Source: Paramecium tetraurelia (Eukaryota; Ciliophora; Oligohymenophorea; Peniculida; Parameciidae). Taken from it: DNA of 64,000 nt. The stretch spans positions 3,630 through 67,629 of the forward strand of contig NW_001799649.1 in the NCBI RefSeq assembly GCF_000165425.1, written 5' to 3'. The notes under the pieces were generated by a model. That model was not told the DNA's origin, made no database searches, and saw only the letters and a list, made by a program, of their open reading frames with translations. Shown one piece after another: positions 12,946 to 23,634 of this stretch; within the stretch, counting starts at the first letter, position 1; every line of letters starts with the position of its first letter. A program made the translations under genes and the position numbers.

Positions 12946-13343
12946 TCACAAATTAAAAATTTTTTACTTTTTATGTAAAATTTATCATAAATTAAATACA
13001 CCAGCAAAATTATATTCAGATTATTACAAATTATTTCTTTTTTATTTTTATTGTGTTCTTGCTAATCTTGTTTTCTACTTTCTTGCCCTATTTCCTCTTT
13101 TTATTTTTGCTCTTGATTATCGTCTTGTTTTTCTTATTTCTTAACAATCTAATCCTTTTTTAATTTCTTCACAAAAGGTTATTAAAATTTGGCTCTTCGG
13201 TCTATGTCGTCAAAACCCAATCCTTATCTTCTCTATGTGTATTAGATCATCATTTGAATATCGCTCAAATCGGTATATTCTCTCTCATTTGTTTATTGCT
13301 ATTTTTTTGGTTTCTTTTTAAATAATTCATTTAATATTTCCAT
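12946..13343 (-). CDS. Small charged orphan protein
   Basis: The frame begins MEILNELFKKKPKKQQQ at 13343. It encodes a very hydrophilic, Lys/Gln/Glu-rich chain with one better-ordered stretch, LGFDDIDRRAKFQQPFVKKL. The 3' end is uncertain. Without an intron the frame runs into the importin start region; a candidate intron near 12980 gives a TGA at 12948-12946, just upstream of the importin ATG on the same strand. I do not recognise the family. Basic clusters would suit a nucleic-acid or nuclear protein, but that is a guess. Confidence 0.5.
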
Positions 13344-13380
13344 TTTTTAATTATAATAATAACATTTAGTATATAAAATA

Positions 13381-14110
13381 TCAATTCAAATATAATTATT
13401 TAGCTTTACCAAACTTAAGAGCTTGAATTATTTTAAATGAATTTTAAGCATAAATAAATTATATTATCTCATCACCAAACCTATATTCTTTGAAGGAAAA
13501 TTTAATGAAATTTGCTTGTATGAATATCCTTCTTATTAAAAGTATTACAATTAACAATTCACAAGTCCATAATACTGCCAATATAACATATATAATCGTA
13601 TTTAAATTTAAGAACATGGTGATCAAAATTTCGATTATGATTATTATAAAAATAATCAATAACATGACACAATACTTCACTCGCTCAGTTTTTGTCAAAT
13701 TTAGCAATGACAATCTAAATAAATTATAATGATAACTACTTAGATTCCACTTCAGTAGGATAATAGAGGTTACAATATGAGCATTACATAATACCATTTC
13801 CTTATCTAAACCCTTGATTTATGTGATTTAATAAACAGCTTTAATGAAATTGTCGATTCGAGCATCCACAGTATCTGCCTGTTGACACAGATGTGCTTTT
13901 ATTACAAAACTAGCAAAAGAGATTGACACAGTTAAGGGAAGAATTTTAGGTTTTATTCAAATGGAATTAATTGGCAGTAATCTGTGGATGCAATTGTTTC
14001 CTCACTCTATACACATGTTCAGTGGGTAGCGAGGATGTACCTTATATTGTAATCAATTTTTATTCGAATATCTCTGCCTGAGCTTAATTATGAACTGCAG
14101 TAGTATCCAT
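13381..14110 (-). CDS. RING-CH (MARCH-type) membrane E3 ubiquitin ligase
   Basis: Residues about 57-105 carry a C4HC3 RING-CH finger: CxxC (FCQFC), CxC (YCGC), HxxC (FHQSC) and CxxC (QCSYC). This finger recruits a ubiquitin-loaded E2. A 25-base intron near 13725 then leads to two strongly hydrophobic segments (VMLLIIFIIIIIEILITMFL and IIYVILAVLWTCELLIVILL), the usual MARCH arrangement of a finger followed by a two-helix membrane hairpin. The tail (YRFGDEII and on) reads through one TAA to TGA 13383-13381. The start MDTTAVHNQ at 14110 gives about 230 residues. It likely ubiquitinates membrane proteins in the endomembrane system. Confidence 0.8.
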
Positions 14111-14134
14111 ATATAAATAAATAAATTAATATGG

Positions 14135-14526
14135 TCATTTCTCTTTCCACACTTTTTATCCTCCTTAAAGGGCAATAACTTTCTCATCGCAGAAACTAAT
14201 TTCATCTAATTAAACTCATGTGGTTTTTGATAGAAACACATTTAATCAATTAGAGCCATCCTAGAAATTTAAGTTATTCTTTAAATCTCGTAAAATTAAT
14301 ATGTCTCCATGTGTACTCCAAGATTATATTATTAAGAATTCTACATTTTCTCAAATTCGTTTCATTTCCATTCTATTTATCTATTTAGTAATTTGCCTTA
14401 TTCCTATTGATTAACCTTATTTTACTTAATGACTTTTAAATTTATTATTTATAATGATAAAACTAATTGCCAGCAAAAGAATACCATTTCATTCTGCCAG
14501 GTTATGAGATGAAAATGGCGCTCCAT
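14135..14526 (-). CDS. Small orphan protein
   Basis: MERHFHLITWQNEM, then a 22-base intron (GTATTC..AATTAG), then a continuous basic frame, then a 34-base intron near 14205, then EISFCDEKVIALQGGQK and TGA. About 110 residues. No domain recognised. It sits head-to-tail behind the RING-CH gene and diverges from the channel gene at 14641. Both introns are inferred from frame continuity, so the model is moderately supported. Confidence 0.45.
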
Positions 14527-14640
14527 CATCTGATCTTTGAAATGTAATGATAATGATTCAAAGTTGCAAATAACTGGAATTTATAATAAATATAATTATC
14601 CATTTAACTTGAATTCATATTATACATTTCATTAATAAAC

Positions 14641-17600
14641 ATGATTTTACAACCTGTAAGTTCTGGCTCAATAAATATCTCAGGAGATAGTCATTAAAAT
14701 GGACTTGATCATTATTTGACAGAGTTGAATAATTAAAATTTGATGTAAGTCAGACGACCCAATGAAGATCAGATTTTAGCATTCATTGATTTTGAGGGAC
14801 TTAAAGCTGATAGATTTAAATAACACAAGACAGTTCCTGATTAAATTAAAGATGATAAAAGTATTGGAAGCAAAGTATTGCATTAGGTTCGTAGGAACAG
14901 TGCAGAGTAATCTGAAGAATCACCTTTAAAGTAATCACTTAGAGATGAATTCATCCAATATGAGAGTCCTAATATGGAGCTAAAAAAATTTGGGGATACT
15001 GAAGAACACAGAAAGAGTAAGACTGTTATTAGTCCTGCGATTTAATCATCAAAATCACCAAAACGAAAGAGTAAACATTTTTCAAGAATTTTCACAAAAA
15101 TTACAAATAGAATGCATTTGGCAAGAAAATTTGTTTAAAAATTGAAATCATTATCTCCGTTTTCAAGAAAGGTTAGCAAATAACAAATGTAAATAATATA
15201 GGACTTAAGTTCTGATATTAATAATTCAAATGAGAAATACATGAATTAAAGTTATATAAAGATGCATGATTCAGTTAAATCAAAAAAGAAACTGAGAAGA
15301 ATAAATAGCTTTCAAGCATTTATAGCATTAAAATCATATTTTAGTGTTTGTAAATTATAAACTGTTTTAAATAAAATCAAAAATGGAACAATAGATCCTT
15401 AAGGGAATTTCCTTTTCTTTTGGGAATTAGTGAAATTTTTCATTACACTATCGTCACTATTCTAATTATCAATACAAATATGTTTTAATTTGAACGTTTT
15501 AAATTGGTATTTTGTTGCTGAAAAAGAGAATTCATAAAACATATTAATATTTATGTTTATATATTACTTAATAGATATATTTCTTGGATTTAGGACAGGT
15601 TACTATGAGAACGGAGAAGTAGTGATAAAATATTAAAGAGTGGCAAGAAGATATTTCAAGACTTATTTTTTTGTAGATCTGATATCAATCTTGCCAATTT
15701 TTATTAACATTATATTGATTCAATCATTTGAGAATGATAATACTATAATTAAGATAGTGAATTGCTTATCATTTTTAAGATCTAATGCTTTAAGTAGAGT
15801 ATATCATTCATTGGAAGGTAGATTATTGAGTAATCCTCGATTTGTTATAGGATATAGATTTTTGAGTGTTATAGGAACAGTATTTTTGTATGCACATGTA
15901 TTTGGATGTCTATGGTATTTAATGGCTTAAAAAAACCATAATAATTGGATAAATAAAGCAGGAATAGTGGAAGATTCTTGGTTCGCTCTTTATAGTTATT
16001 CAATCTATTGGTCTGTGATGACTATGACTACAGTAGGATATGGAGATTTAACACCAGCAAATCATGAAGAAGCCTTATTTTGTGTTTGTACGATGTTCAT
16101 AGCAAGTGTAGTTTTTGCTTATTCAATAAACACTATAGGAATGATTATTGCTGAAATGAATAAATTTGATGAGAAGATAAATGAGAATATGGCTATAATT
16201 AACAGATATATGTAACGAAAGAACTTCGAATAATCTTTGCAATTTAGAGTGAGACAATATTTACAAAATTTATGGACTTAAGAAGATAAATTTAGAATAG
16301 TGGATGAGAATAAAATTATCAATTGTTTAAGTCCAACATTAAAAGAAGAAATACAAATATGTTTATATGGTTAATTTATAACTAACATTCACATATTTTA
16401 CAGATATTTTAGTTAGGAATGCCTATTAGAGTTAACTAAGAATGTTTAAGAATATAGGGTGGCACCAAATTCTTATGTAATTGAGAATGGTACTCATGAA
16501 GGCATAGCTTTGTATTAATTAGTAAGTGGGGATGCTCATATGTTCGTAGATCTGCAGGATAGAAAATATTATATAGGTAAAATGAAGCAAGGAGATATTT
16601 TTGGTCATGGACCATTTTTTATGAATACTTTGCATTCTTATAGTGTGAAAACTGATAGTGCCTGTTCTTTTGCTTATTTATCAAAATAGATGTTTTTAGA
16701 CATTCTGTAATCCCATCCAGTAGATTATGTAATAATTGAATTTATTTAGTAAACATACAGGATGATAATAGACCAGTGGACATTCTAAAATCAGAAATTA
16801 GATTTGGGAGTAAAATGCATTGGGTGTGGAGAGAGCGAGCACGATCTAGATCAATGCAGCAAATTACATCTAATATTGAATAAGAAAATGTTAATAGCAA
16901 AACATTTATTTTCTATTCCCAATAAACGATTACCATTCAAAAGAAATAATAGAAGGACAACAAATGCAAAATTTGGTCAAAGATTATTTGAAGATGCAGT
17001 CTCCTTATTTTAAGAAAATAATTTTTCATTCTCATCCGATGAAGAGGAGCCAGATGCTAGCCAACTTGAAAGGACTTATCAAACTAAGATGACGTAAGAA
17101 ATTAGATATTAAGAACATACTTCGACTCATAAATCTTAATAGCCATTATCAACATAATAACATTAACAACCTAAAAATGTGAGATTTAGAAAAAGGTCTA
17201 GGTCTTTGAACTCTTTAAGTGTACATTCTGAAGAAGAATCTAAATTCTAAAAATCTATGTCTGGAATCAAATCGAATGATTCCCAATTAGATAAAATAAG
17301 TGGCATTCCTGTTAGGATATAACAAATACCTAGCTCATAATTGTCTTAGAGTTCATTTAACGTTTTTCTCAAAGAGCATCCTAAAAGAAAGATCTCTAAA
17401 TAGTAGGATTCTGATAAATATTCCAATCATTCTATTGGTCAACGGTAATAACAACCAATACACCTATCTTAACAATTATTACATAAATCTAGCAGTTAAT
17501 CTAGTAGTGGTAATCTGCCCTAAAGTAGCATGGGTATAGCTCTAGTACCCAATACATCTCCTCCTTTATTCTAATAAGATGAAAAACAATTGTATTAGAG

Positions 17601-18090
17601 GAATAATTTTGAGGATAGCTTATACATCACACAGGATAGAAAAAAGAAATCTCAAATTGGAACTAACTATTCCAATACTAAATCTATGAAGAGTCCTTTA
17701 TAAGCAATACCTTCTGTAGGAGAGATCAATGAAACAGAAAAATTTAATAATAATCATTTGAAAGAGGGCTCTTATACCTCAAAATAATTATCTATGCAAA
17801 GTAGATCAAGAAGCTAAAGATACACTATTTCATTAAGAACTGATAGTTAAAAAATTAAGGAAGATACTAAACATGACACTCAGAAACACGATTTTAAATA
17901 TCGAACTGATACTTATAGACAATACAATGAAAATAATAGTCCATTAAATGAAGAACAGTTTCACAATAAATTTGAATAAGCTTGTGATCTTAAATCTTAT
18001 TATCCACAATATAACAAGGATTAGATTATTTAAAAATATAAAAGACAACAACTCAAAAAAGTAACTTATTCCTATTAATTAAAATTTTGA
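14641..18090 (+). CDS. Voltage-gated-type K+ channel with cyclic-nucleotide-binding domain
   Basis: A single exon of 1,149 codons. The N-terminal 250 residues are basic and soluble. Six membrane helices follow from about residue 256, including ARRYFKTYFFVDLISILPIF (S3 region) and FLRSNALSRVYHSLEGRLL (S4 region, few Arg). The pore helix and filter TTVGYGDLTP put GYGD at residues 466-469, as in potassium-selective channels. After S6 and a C-linker comes a CNB fold (about 600-700; VIENGTHEGIALYQLVSGDA, GDIFGHGPFF). The last 400 residues are Ser/Gln-rich and probably disordered. Such CNBD channels set membrane potential in the ciliate surface and cilia. Whether cAMP or cGMP is really bound is not evident. 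Confidence 0.92.
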
Positions 18091-18209
18091 TTAAATTATA
18101 TATTATATTTAGTAAAGAATATTTTAATTGCTCAGAAATTATCAAACAGCTCTATTGAAATTAGTGATTTGATATATTTATTCATTTATATCTATATCAG
18201 AACAAAATT

Positions 18210-18398
18210 ATGAATAAAGAATCAGGTGCCAAAACTTATTAAAATAACCAAGGGTAAAAGTCAAGAAAACAAGGAAAAGGATCAAAAACAAAAAAGGAAT
18301 ATAATTGTAGATTAATATTAGAAAAGAGAAATGAAAAATAAAATCTTGAGAAATACATAAAACATTAGAATGGCAAATACATAGATAACATTTATTGA
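18210..18398 (+). CDS. Small basic protein
   Basis: A 62-codon frame from ATG 18210 to TGA 18396-18398, strongly Lys/Gln/Asn-rich (KTYQNNQGQKSRKQGKGSK, then CRLILEKRNEKQNL). No intron or domain. Size and lack of matches make it a weak call, but the composition is more basic than flanking noncoding sequence. Confidence 0.4.
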
Positions 18399-18718
18399 TT
18401 AGATTTCATTTCTATATTTATATTTCTCAAATATTATATTTTGTTACTAATAAAGTTTAACACCTTAGTTAAAATATTAAATTTATATTTTTACAAACTA
18501 TTTCTAATACATTAAGATAGAATTAAGATAGAATTAAGATATTATTGTTTCAAAACATTTTTACTAAACTCATAATTTCTTACTCTACATTTCAATTCTT
18601 AATAACATCTTAATAAACTCGAAGGGTTTAGTGAATTCTTATATGTTTTAAGAAAAAAAGAGCAAGCATTAAGAATTAAATATGATAAATGAAAATGTTA
18701 AATTGATTAATTTAGTAA
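18399..18718. other. Intergenic, AT-rich
   Basis: About 320 bases without a convincing frame. It includes a short tandem repeat (listed separately) and presumably the promoter of the RNA-binding protein gene at 18719. Confidence 0.4.
18511..18543 (+). repeat. Three-copy 11-base tandem repeat
   Basis: The unit attaagataga occurs twice exactly and a third time with two end changes. It is a minor low-complexity feature between two genes. Confidence 0.8.
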
Positions 18719-19944
18719 ATGAATTCAAGAGACCCACCCAGTAAAATTTTGTTACTTATCATAACTTACCTACCTCCTTCTTTCCCTCTTACGAATGATT
18801 ACTTGTTTGAGACTTTCAAATAATACGGAGAGATCAAGAAAATACTCATTTTTGAGAGAGGAAAAACAAATAAAGCCTTCATTGAATATTATGACATCAA
18901 ACATGCAATCTAAGCTAGAAGAGATATGATGGGTAAATCAATTACAATTTAGGGAGGCAGGTATTTATCAGTTGTTGAACTCCTAATAGGCTCCTCATCC
19001 ACTTTTCTCGTTTAAAGTAGCTCAATCTCGAAGTGGTTGATCATACGCGTGGCACTCAATATTAACCTCATGAAGTAGAGACATAAGTTTAACCCGAAAA
19101 GCAAGTCTAAAATCTGCAAAACGCTCCAATTTTAATTTAAGAAGAAATTAAACCACCTATAATTGATTTAACTTAGGTGATTAAATTAGAAGCTGTCGAT
19201 GTGTCTCATGCTTCTGAAGAATCTCCGACTAAAGCGATGTTTAAAATTATAATTAATTAATAGTATGGAAACATAATTAAAATAATTGGAAAGAATTTTA
19301 GATGAAGATTATGCAAATGAAGTAGCAAGATCTAACCTTACTCAATTTGATGAATAACAATAAGTCATTAATTAATTACTGACTTAAAAACCATCGAAAT
19401 ATTTGAAAGTACAAAACATTGATGAGAGAGTGACCGCTAAAATGTTGTATAATATGTTCAATAGATTTGGTCATTTGAATGCATTATTATTTTAAAAGAA
19501 GGACAATACTGCAATCTTACAATTTACAAATGTCGATCATTCTACTATTGCTAAAGAACTCCTCAATAATATTATGTTTTTCAGCAGAGAAGTACTAAAA
19601 ACCTATTTATTCTTAGATAAGAATATTGTTTCATTAGGTTGATAATCTTGAAGCATCAAATCCTAATGAAGAATATTATGTTGGTAGTTAAACTAAGTTT
19701 AAAATTGTTCCTCTTAGTAAAGTCCTCGTGTTTTCTGGAATCAACGATTTGCTTGATATTCAAGACATGGTAAAACTTGGTCGGTAAAATTCAAGGTATT
19801 AATCAATTCTATTAACTAGAAATCAAATTAGAATAAAACTGTATTTAGATTACTATGGTGGATATCTATGAGGCATTGAAGGTAATTTCAGTTCTTTCAG
19901 AATATGAGTATAAGGGAAACAAAATCAATCTAACTCTTAAATGA
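18719..19944 (+). CDS. PTB/hnRNP-L-like RNA-binding protein, one apparent frame slip
   Basis: Several RRM folds are visible. The first (residues 1-80) has ILLLIITYLPPSFP, LFETFKQYGEIKKILIF and KAFIEYYDIKHAIQARRDM. A second near 19400 has KYLKVQNIDERVTAKMLYNM and TAILQFTNVDHSTIAKELL. A last one near 19720-19944 has KVLVFSGINDLL and QITMVDIYEALKVISVLSEY. Multiple RRMs spaced like this suit polypyrimidine-tract-binding proteins, which regulate splicing and mRNA fate. Introns of 29, 31, 25 and 24 bases fit. In the last RRM the frame moves by one base within 19767-19782 with no possible intron, so this copy carries an indel or the sequence has an error. Confidence 0.65.
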
Positions 19945-20751
19945 TAAATAAAGATGTGTATATAATATGATTTTATAACAGTAATCAAAATAGTAATAAA
20001 CTACATAACAAATTAATAGTAAAACAGCGAAAAAATAACTATTAAGCCTTTCGATTATCTAGCTGCATAGTTGTTATTATTATTATATTAGATATTATTA
20101 TTATTATAGATACTATTATTACTGTAGGAATTAGTATTATTATTATTCTTATAATTATCCTTATTATCATTCTATATAATATTATCATTATTTTTAATAT
20201 TTTAATCACAATTATTATATTTATCTTTATTATTATTATTATTAATATTAATATTGTTTTTATTAACATTAAAGTTAGTCGATTCCTCAAGTTTTTATTC
20301 CAGTAAATATACTTTAATTGCAGTTTATTATTACAAAGTTTCTTGGATTTCCTTTTAAAGAATACCTAACTCATCAAAATGAGGAGCAAACAATTTAACA
20401 AATTATTGATTATCCAAATTGTGCTTAATTGAGTTTTTTGCATATTTAGTTTCTAATTAACATTACAGGCTACATGCTACATCTCCTGTTATTTGTTCAT
20501 TAGTATGCATGAAGGAGATTAAACCAATAAGCATAGATTCAATTGTCCATGAATAATTCCAAGTTTCAGGATGATAATTTGTAAATGATCTAAGTGCCTT
20601 CTAAATGGAGAATCATTAGCAAAATTAAATAGAACGAAATGCAATTAAAAAATATTCTATTTATCAGGTAATGCTAAAAAAGTATTACTGGGGTTCAACT
20701 ACATTTTTTTTTCTCCTGCATTTATCTTATAGCTCTAATTTAACTAGCCAT
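19940..20751 (-). pseudogene. UBE2J/Ubc6-type E2 lacking its catalytic core
   Basis: Tail-anchored E2 enzymes of the Ubc6/UBE2J type ubiquitinate ER proteins for degradation. The N-terminal UBC strands are present (NPSNTFLALPDKQNIFQLHF, then VLFNFANDSPF). So is the later part (FTNYHPETWNYSWTIESML, IGLISFMHTNEQITGDVAC). Between them, at 20589-20603, the frame shifts and about 35 residues are missing, including the stretch that carries the active-site Cys. The linker is Asn-rich and the C-terminus is hydrophobic (VIFSLFYYQFVMQFITILI), as in a tail anchor. Near the start either a 29-base intron or a one-base loss in an A run must be assumed. It cannot be a normal E2 as written. The 3' end is approximate and abuts the PTB-like gene. 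Confidence 0.7.
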
Positions 20752-20802
20752 TTAAATATATTTTATGTAAATTACAAATAATAATCTAAATGATAATGGA
20801 AA

Positions 20803-21081
20803 ATGACTCAATAGATCGAAATTAAAAAAAAATCAGTATCTTTACTAGATTATCAAAAATTTTGTTAGAATAGCATTCAAAAAATATCATATATCAATTG
20901 CATTATAGCATTAGATCCTAAATATACTTAGGAAAAACTTTATGAAATAAAAGTAATCTAAATGCTGAAATAAAGGAACTAAAAAAAATAATCTATTGAC
21001 TTAATTTAATAAATATATTATTTCAGATAGGAAAATAATATATATGAATAAAATTTGTTTGTAAATTGTATGTTTCTTTGA
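20803..21081 (+). CDS. Possible small orphan protein
   Basis: ATG 20803 opens 92 codons to TGA 21079-21081, with a soluble helical composition (ALDPKYTQEKLYEIKVIQML). Its last 59 bases overlap the end of the opposite-strand MYND gene. A candidate 23-base intron (GTAATC..ATAAAG) would change its end. It could be an untranslated stretch. No family recognised. Confidence 0.35.
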
Positions 21082-21958
21082 TGATATCTTGTAAGATGGC
21101 TCCTTGATTTAGAAATATGACTTTAATCTCTTAAACACAGGGCATCTTTAAATATAAGTCTTCATCTGAGTAATTTGGATCACCTTAATCTTCAGAAGGT
21201 TTCATATCAATTTTCTTAGTGCTTTGTAATTAAATAGAAGTTTCATTTTCTATAATATTGTACCCATTGTTCTTTAGCCACCGATTTTTGAGTAATATTT
21301 TGTACATTGAATTTAAAAACTTCTAGCCTCTATATAATAAAGATAACTTTCTTTCATGTTGGAAAAATATTTTGACATCATCTCCTAATGAACTTCCACA
21401 ATGAATCTCAACTTATAATGGGTATATAATGGAGGGTGTCATTTTTGCCTATTAACATTCTGTTTCATGTTTTTATCTACCATTCTTCAAACATGTTTTA
21501 TCACAATAAAATGCTGAATAACAGATGGTACAATGTTGAACGATGTAGATAAACATGCCACAGGAGGCACAAGGTACAACCACATTAGGAAATGTTTCTT
21601 TGCTCAAATTCAGGTTGGTTATTGATTAAAAGACTTCAACCAATATTTCTGATTTGAAGTTCATCAACCTAATGAATTCATGCAAACAGCTTTATAATTC
21701 ATTATAATATGGATACTCACCCTGATAGAGACCTAATTAAAATCTTTTAATGATTCCATTGATAACAGATTCATAGAATTCTTACATAGATGGAGGACTG
21801 TTTGCATTGGGTCTGTAGGTGAATTCAGCATATTAATCAGTTTTAGTCATGATGCCTTGTTTTTTCATTTGTAAAGTGGGATTGGTTGATTCATTTTTCT
21901 TAAACAATTACCATTCAATCCATAAATTCTTGGCTAGATTAGTATTATTGTTATTCAT
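21023..21958 (-). CDS. MYND zinc-finger protein
   Basis: About 311 residues, no intron needed. Around residues 153-191 is a MYND finger: CxxC (CASC), CxxC (CTIC), YCxxxC (FYCDKTC), then H and C (RQKHETEC). MYND fingers bind proline-rich partner peptides. The N-terminal part (residues 1-150) is helical with many aromatics. The C-terminal 100 residues contain no SET or other enzymatic motif that I can see. It starts MNNNNTNLAKNLWIEW, only 11 bases from the divergent proteasome gene, so the two probably share a promoter. The role is unknown; an adaptor function is an inference. Confidence 0.8.
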
Positions 21959-21969
21959 TAATTTTAAAA

Positions 21970-22740
21970 ATGTATATCCCCGTGAATGACATGCTTAAGC
22001 ACTTTAAGCAAGATGCCCCTGCAATGGCCAATATTACTCATAAGAGTGATTAATGGAGTCCATATCATGATAATTCAGGGACTGTATTAGGTAAACACAA
22101 GAATTAATTCAAAAGCTGTGGGCATTCCAGGAGCAGTAATCGTAGCTGGAGACACAAGATTGAGCAATGGATACAACATCTTATCAAGAGATGCCACTAA
22201 GTTGTCATAATTGACAGATAAATGTGTATTAGCCACAGCCGGTTAATATGCAGATTTTATTGCATTGAGAAAATTTCTATAACAAAGATTATAATTGTAT
22301 GAGTTTTAGAATGAAGTGCAAGTAAGAATGTATCATAATTATCAAAGGCTTCTACAGAGACTGTTGCTCATTTGCTGTCTAGAGAATTGTACTCTAGAAG
22401 ATTTTTCCCATATTACACCTTCAACTTATTGGCTGGATTAGATGAAAATAATCACGGAGTAGTTTATGGATATGATGCAATTGGTAGTTATGATTAGATG
22501 ACTTATGGGGTTCAAGGAAGCGGGTAAGAATTAGTAGTGGCTGTGTTGGATAATCAATTGAAAGGTTATAATAAAATAAATAAAACCATTCCTCAAACAA
22601 GGGAGGAAATACTGGATATCATTTTGGATTGCTTCAGTTGTGCAGCCGAGAGAGACATTCATACCGGAGACAATGTTGAGATCTTGATCATCACTGCTGC
22701 TGGAACAGAAAGAATTGTTAAGCCTCTTAGAAAAGATTGA
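21970..22740 (+). CDS. PSMB1: Proteasome subunit beta type-1 (beta-6)
   Basis: A structural, non-catalytic beta subunit of the 20S proteasome. After a 40-residue N-terminal piece comes SGTVLAVGIPGAVIVAGDTR, the first strands of the beta fold, then SRDATKLSQLTDKCVLATAG. Later SRRFFPYYTFNLLAGLDENN and GVVYGYDAIGSYDQ are hallmark beta-6 segments. Two introns, 25 bases near 22094 and 26 bases near 22322, restore the frame exactly. The protein is about 239 residues, full length for the family, ending PLRKD then TGA. It is essential for cytosolic and nuclear protein turnover and shares a very short divergent promoter with the MYND gene. Confidence 0.92.
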
Positions 22741-22790
22741 TTATTAATAAATAAATTAGTATGAATGTTATTGTCGATATAATATATTAA

Positions 22791-23252
22791 TCAAGCAAAA
22801 AACTTCTTTTTTAAGCTGTGTGCCGAAAACTCCTTCATTATTTCTTTCTTATTCGAGAAATTTTGAGCAAAAGTAAAATTTAGTCCCTCGATTTAATTCT
22901 CCAGGGTAATAGCTCTAATGTGTTTTTGTTATTGCACTTATTATTATGTTCTTGGTTATTGAGATGAATATAATTGCTATTGAGCCTCTTTCACTATCTG
23001 CAAGATCTTCTTACTCGACATTGGGTCAGATGTAACAGGTTTCTTGATTATTTTGTTCTCCTTTTGCTTAGGCAGTTGTAATCTTTTCTCCTCAAACTAT
23101 CTCAAATCTATTAGACTTGATTTCCTTGCTATATGTGTATGAGGCTTCGATATTAAGTTTGGTTCTGGACTATATCCAAAATGGCCACTTTGCAAAGGAC
23201 TTAACAATCTTTTGCTGTTCTCTTAGGTGTATTACTTAAAAGATCTAATCAT
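22791..23252 (-). CDS. Uncharacterized Gln/Lys-rich protein
   Basis: An uninterrupted frame of 153 codons from ATG 23252 to TGA 22793-22791. The N-terminal half is Ser/Pro/Lys-rich and probably disordered (SPLQSGHFGYSPEPN). The middle has a long Gln/Lys helix, and the end reads ITLENQIEGLNFTFAQNFSN then a basic tail. No signal peptide, membrane segment or enzyme motif. It ends 51 bases from the convergent proteasome gene. I do not recognise the family. Confidence 0.6.
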
Positions 23253-23634
23253 TTTTATCTAATACTTAGTTATTTTATTTAATATTAAATGCTTTTTATA
23301 TGAATTTTATAAATATTGATACTCATTTCCTCTTTTCTCATAACTGACAATTTACTTATCATCCCTCATACCTTTCGATACCTATTTTCTAATCATTAAA
23401 CTTTCACACATCACAAATGTACATTCTTCTTTTGAATAGTCTATTTTATTCTAACTTTGAACTCATTTGCAGATCAATTTATTAAATTACATTATTTTAA
23501 CTTATTCATTATAAAATATAATAATAAATTAATTTTAGAAAGGCATTTCTGTCTTTTCACTTAATTTTCGGATTGTCGTGATATTAATAAGATAATATTG
23601 TAAATAAATCAAAACTTGATCTTCCCAAGATTAA
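23253..23634. other. Intergenic, AT-rich
   Basis: About 380 bases. A short minus-strand frame (near 23460-23400) exists but is interrupted by TGA and gives no recognisable protein. It probably contains the promoter of the minus-strand gene to its left. Confidence 0.35.

Noticed and set aside
13490-13797. Two opposite-strand frames, one hydrophobic
   Set aside because: Only the minus-strand one is real, as the membrane part of the RING-CH ligase. The plus one is its shadow.
20042-20290. Ile-rich minus-strand frame under the standard code
   Set aside because: It is a shifted reading of the Asn-rich linker of the E2-like gene.
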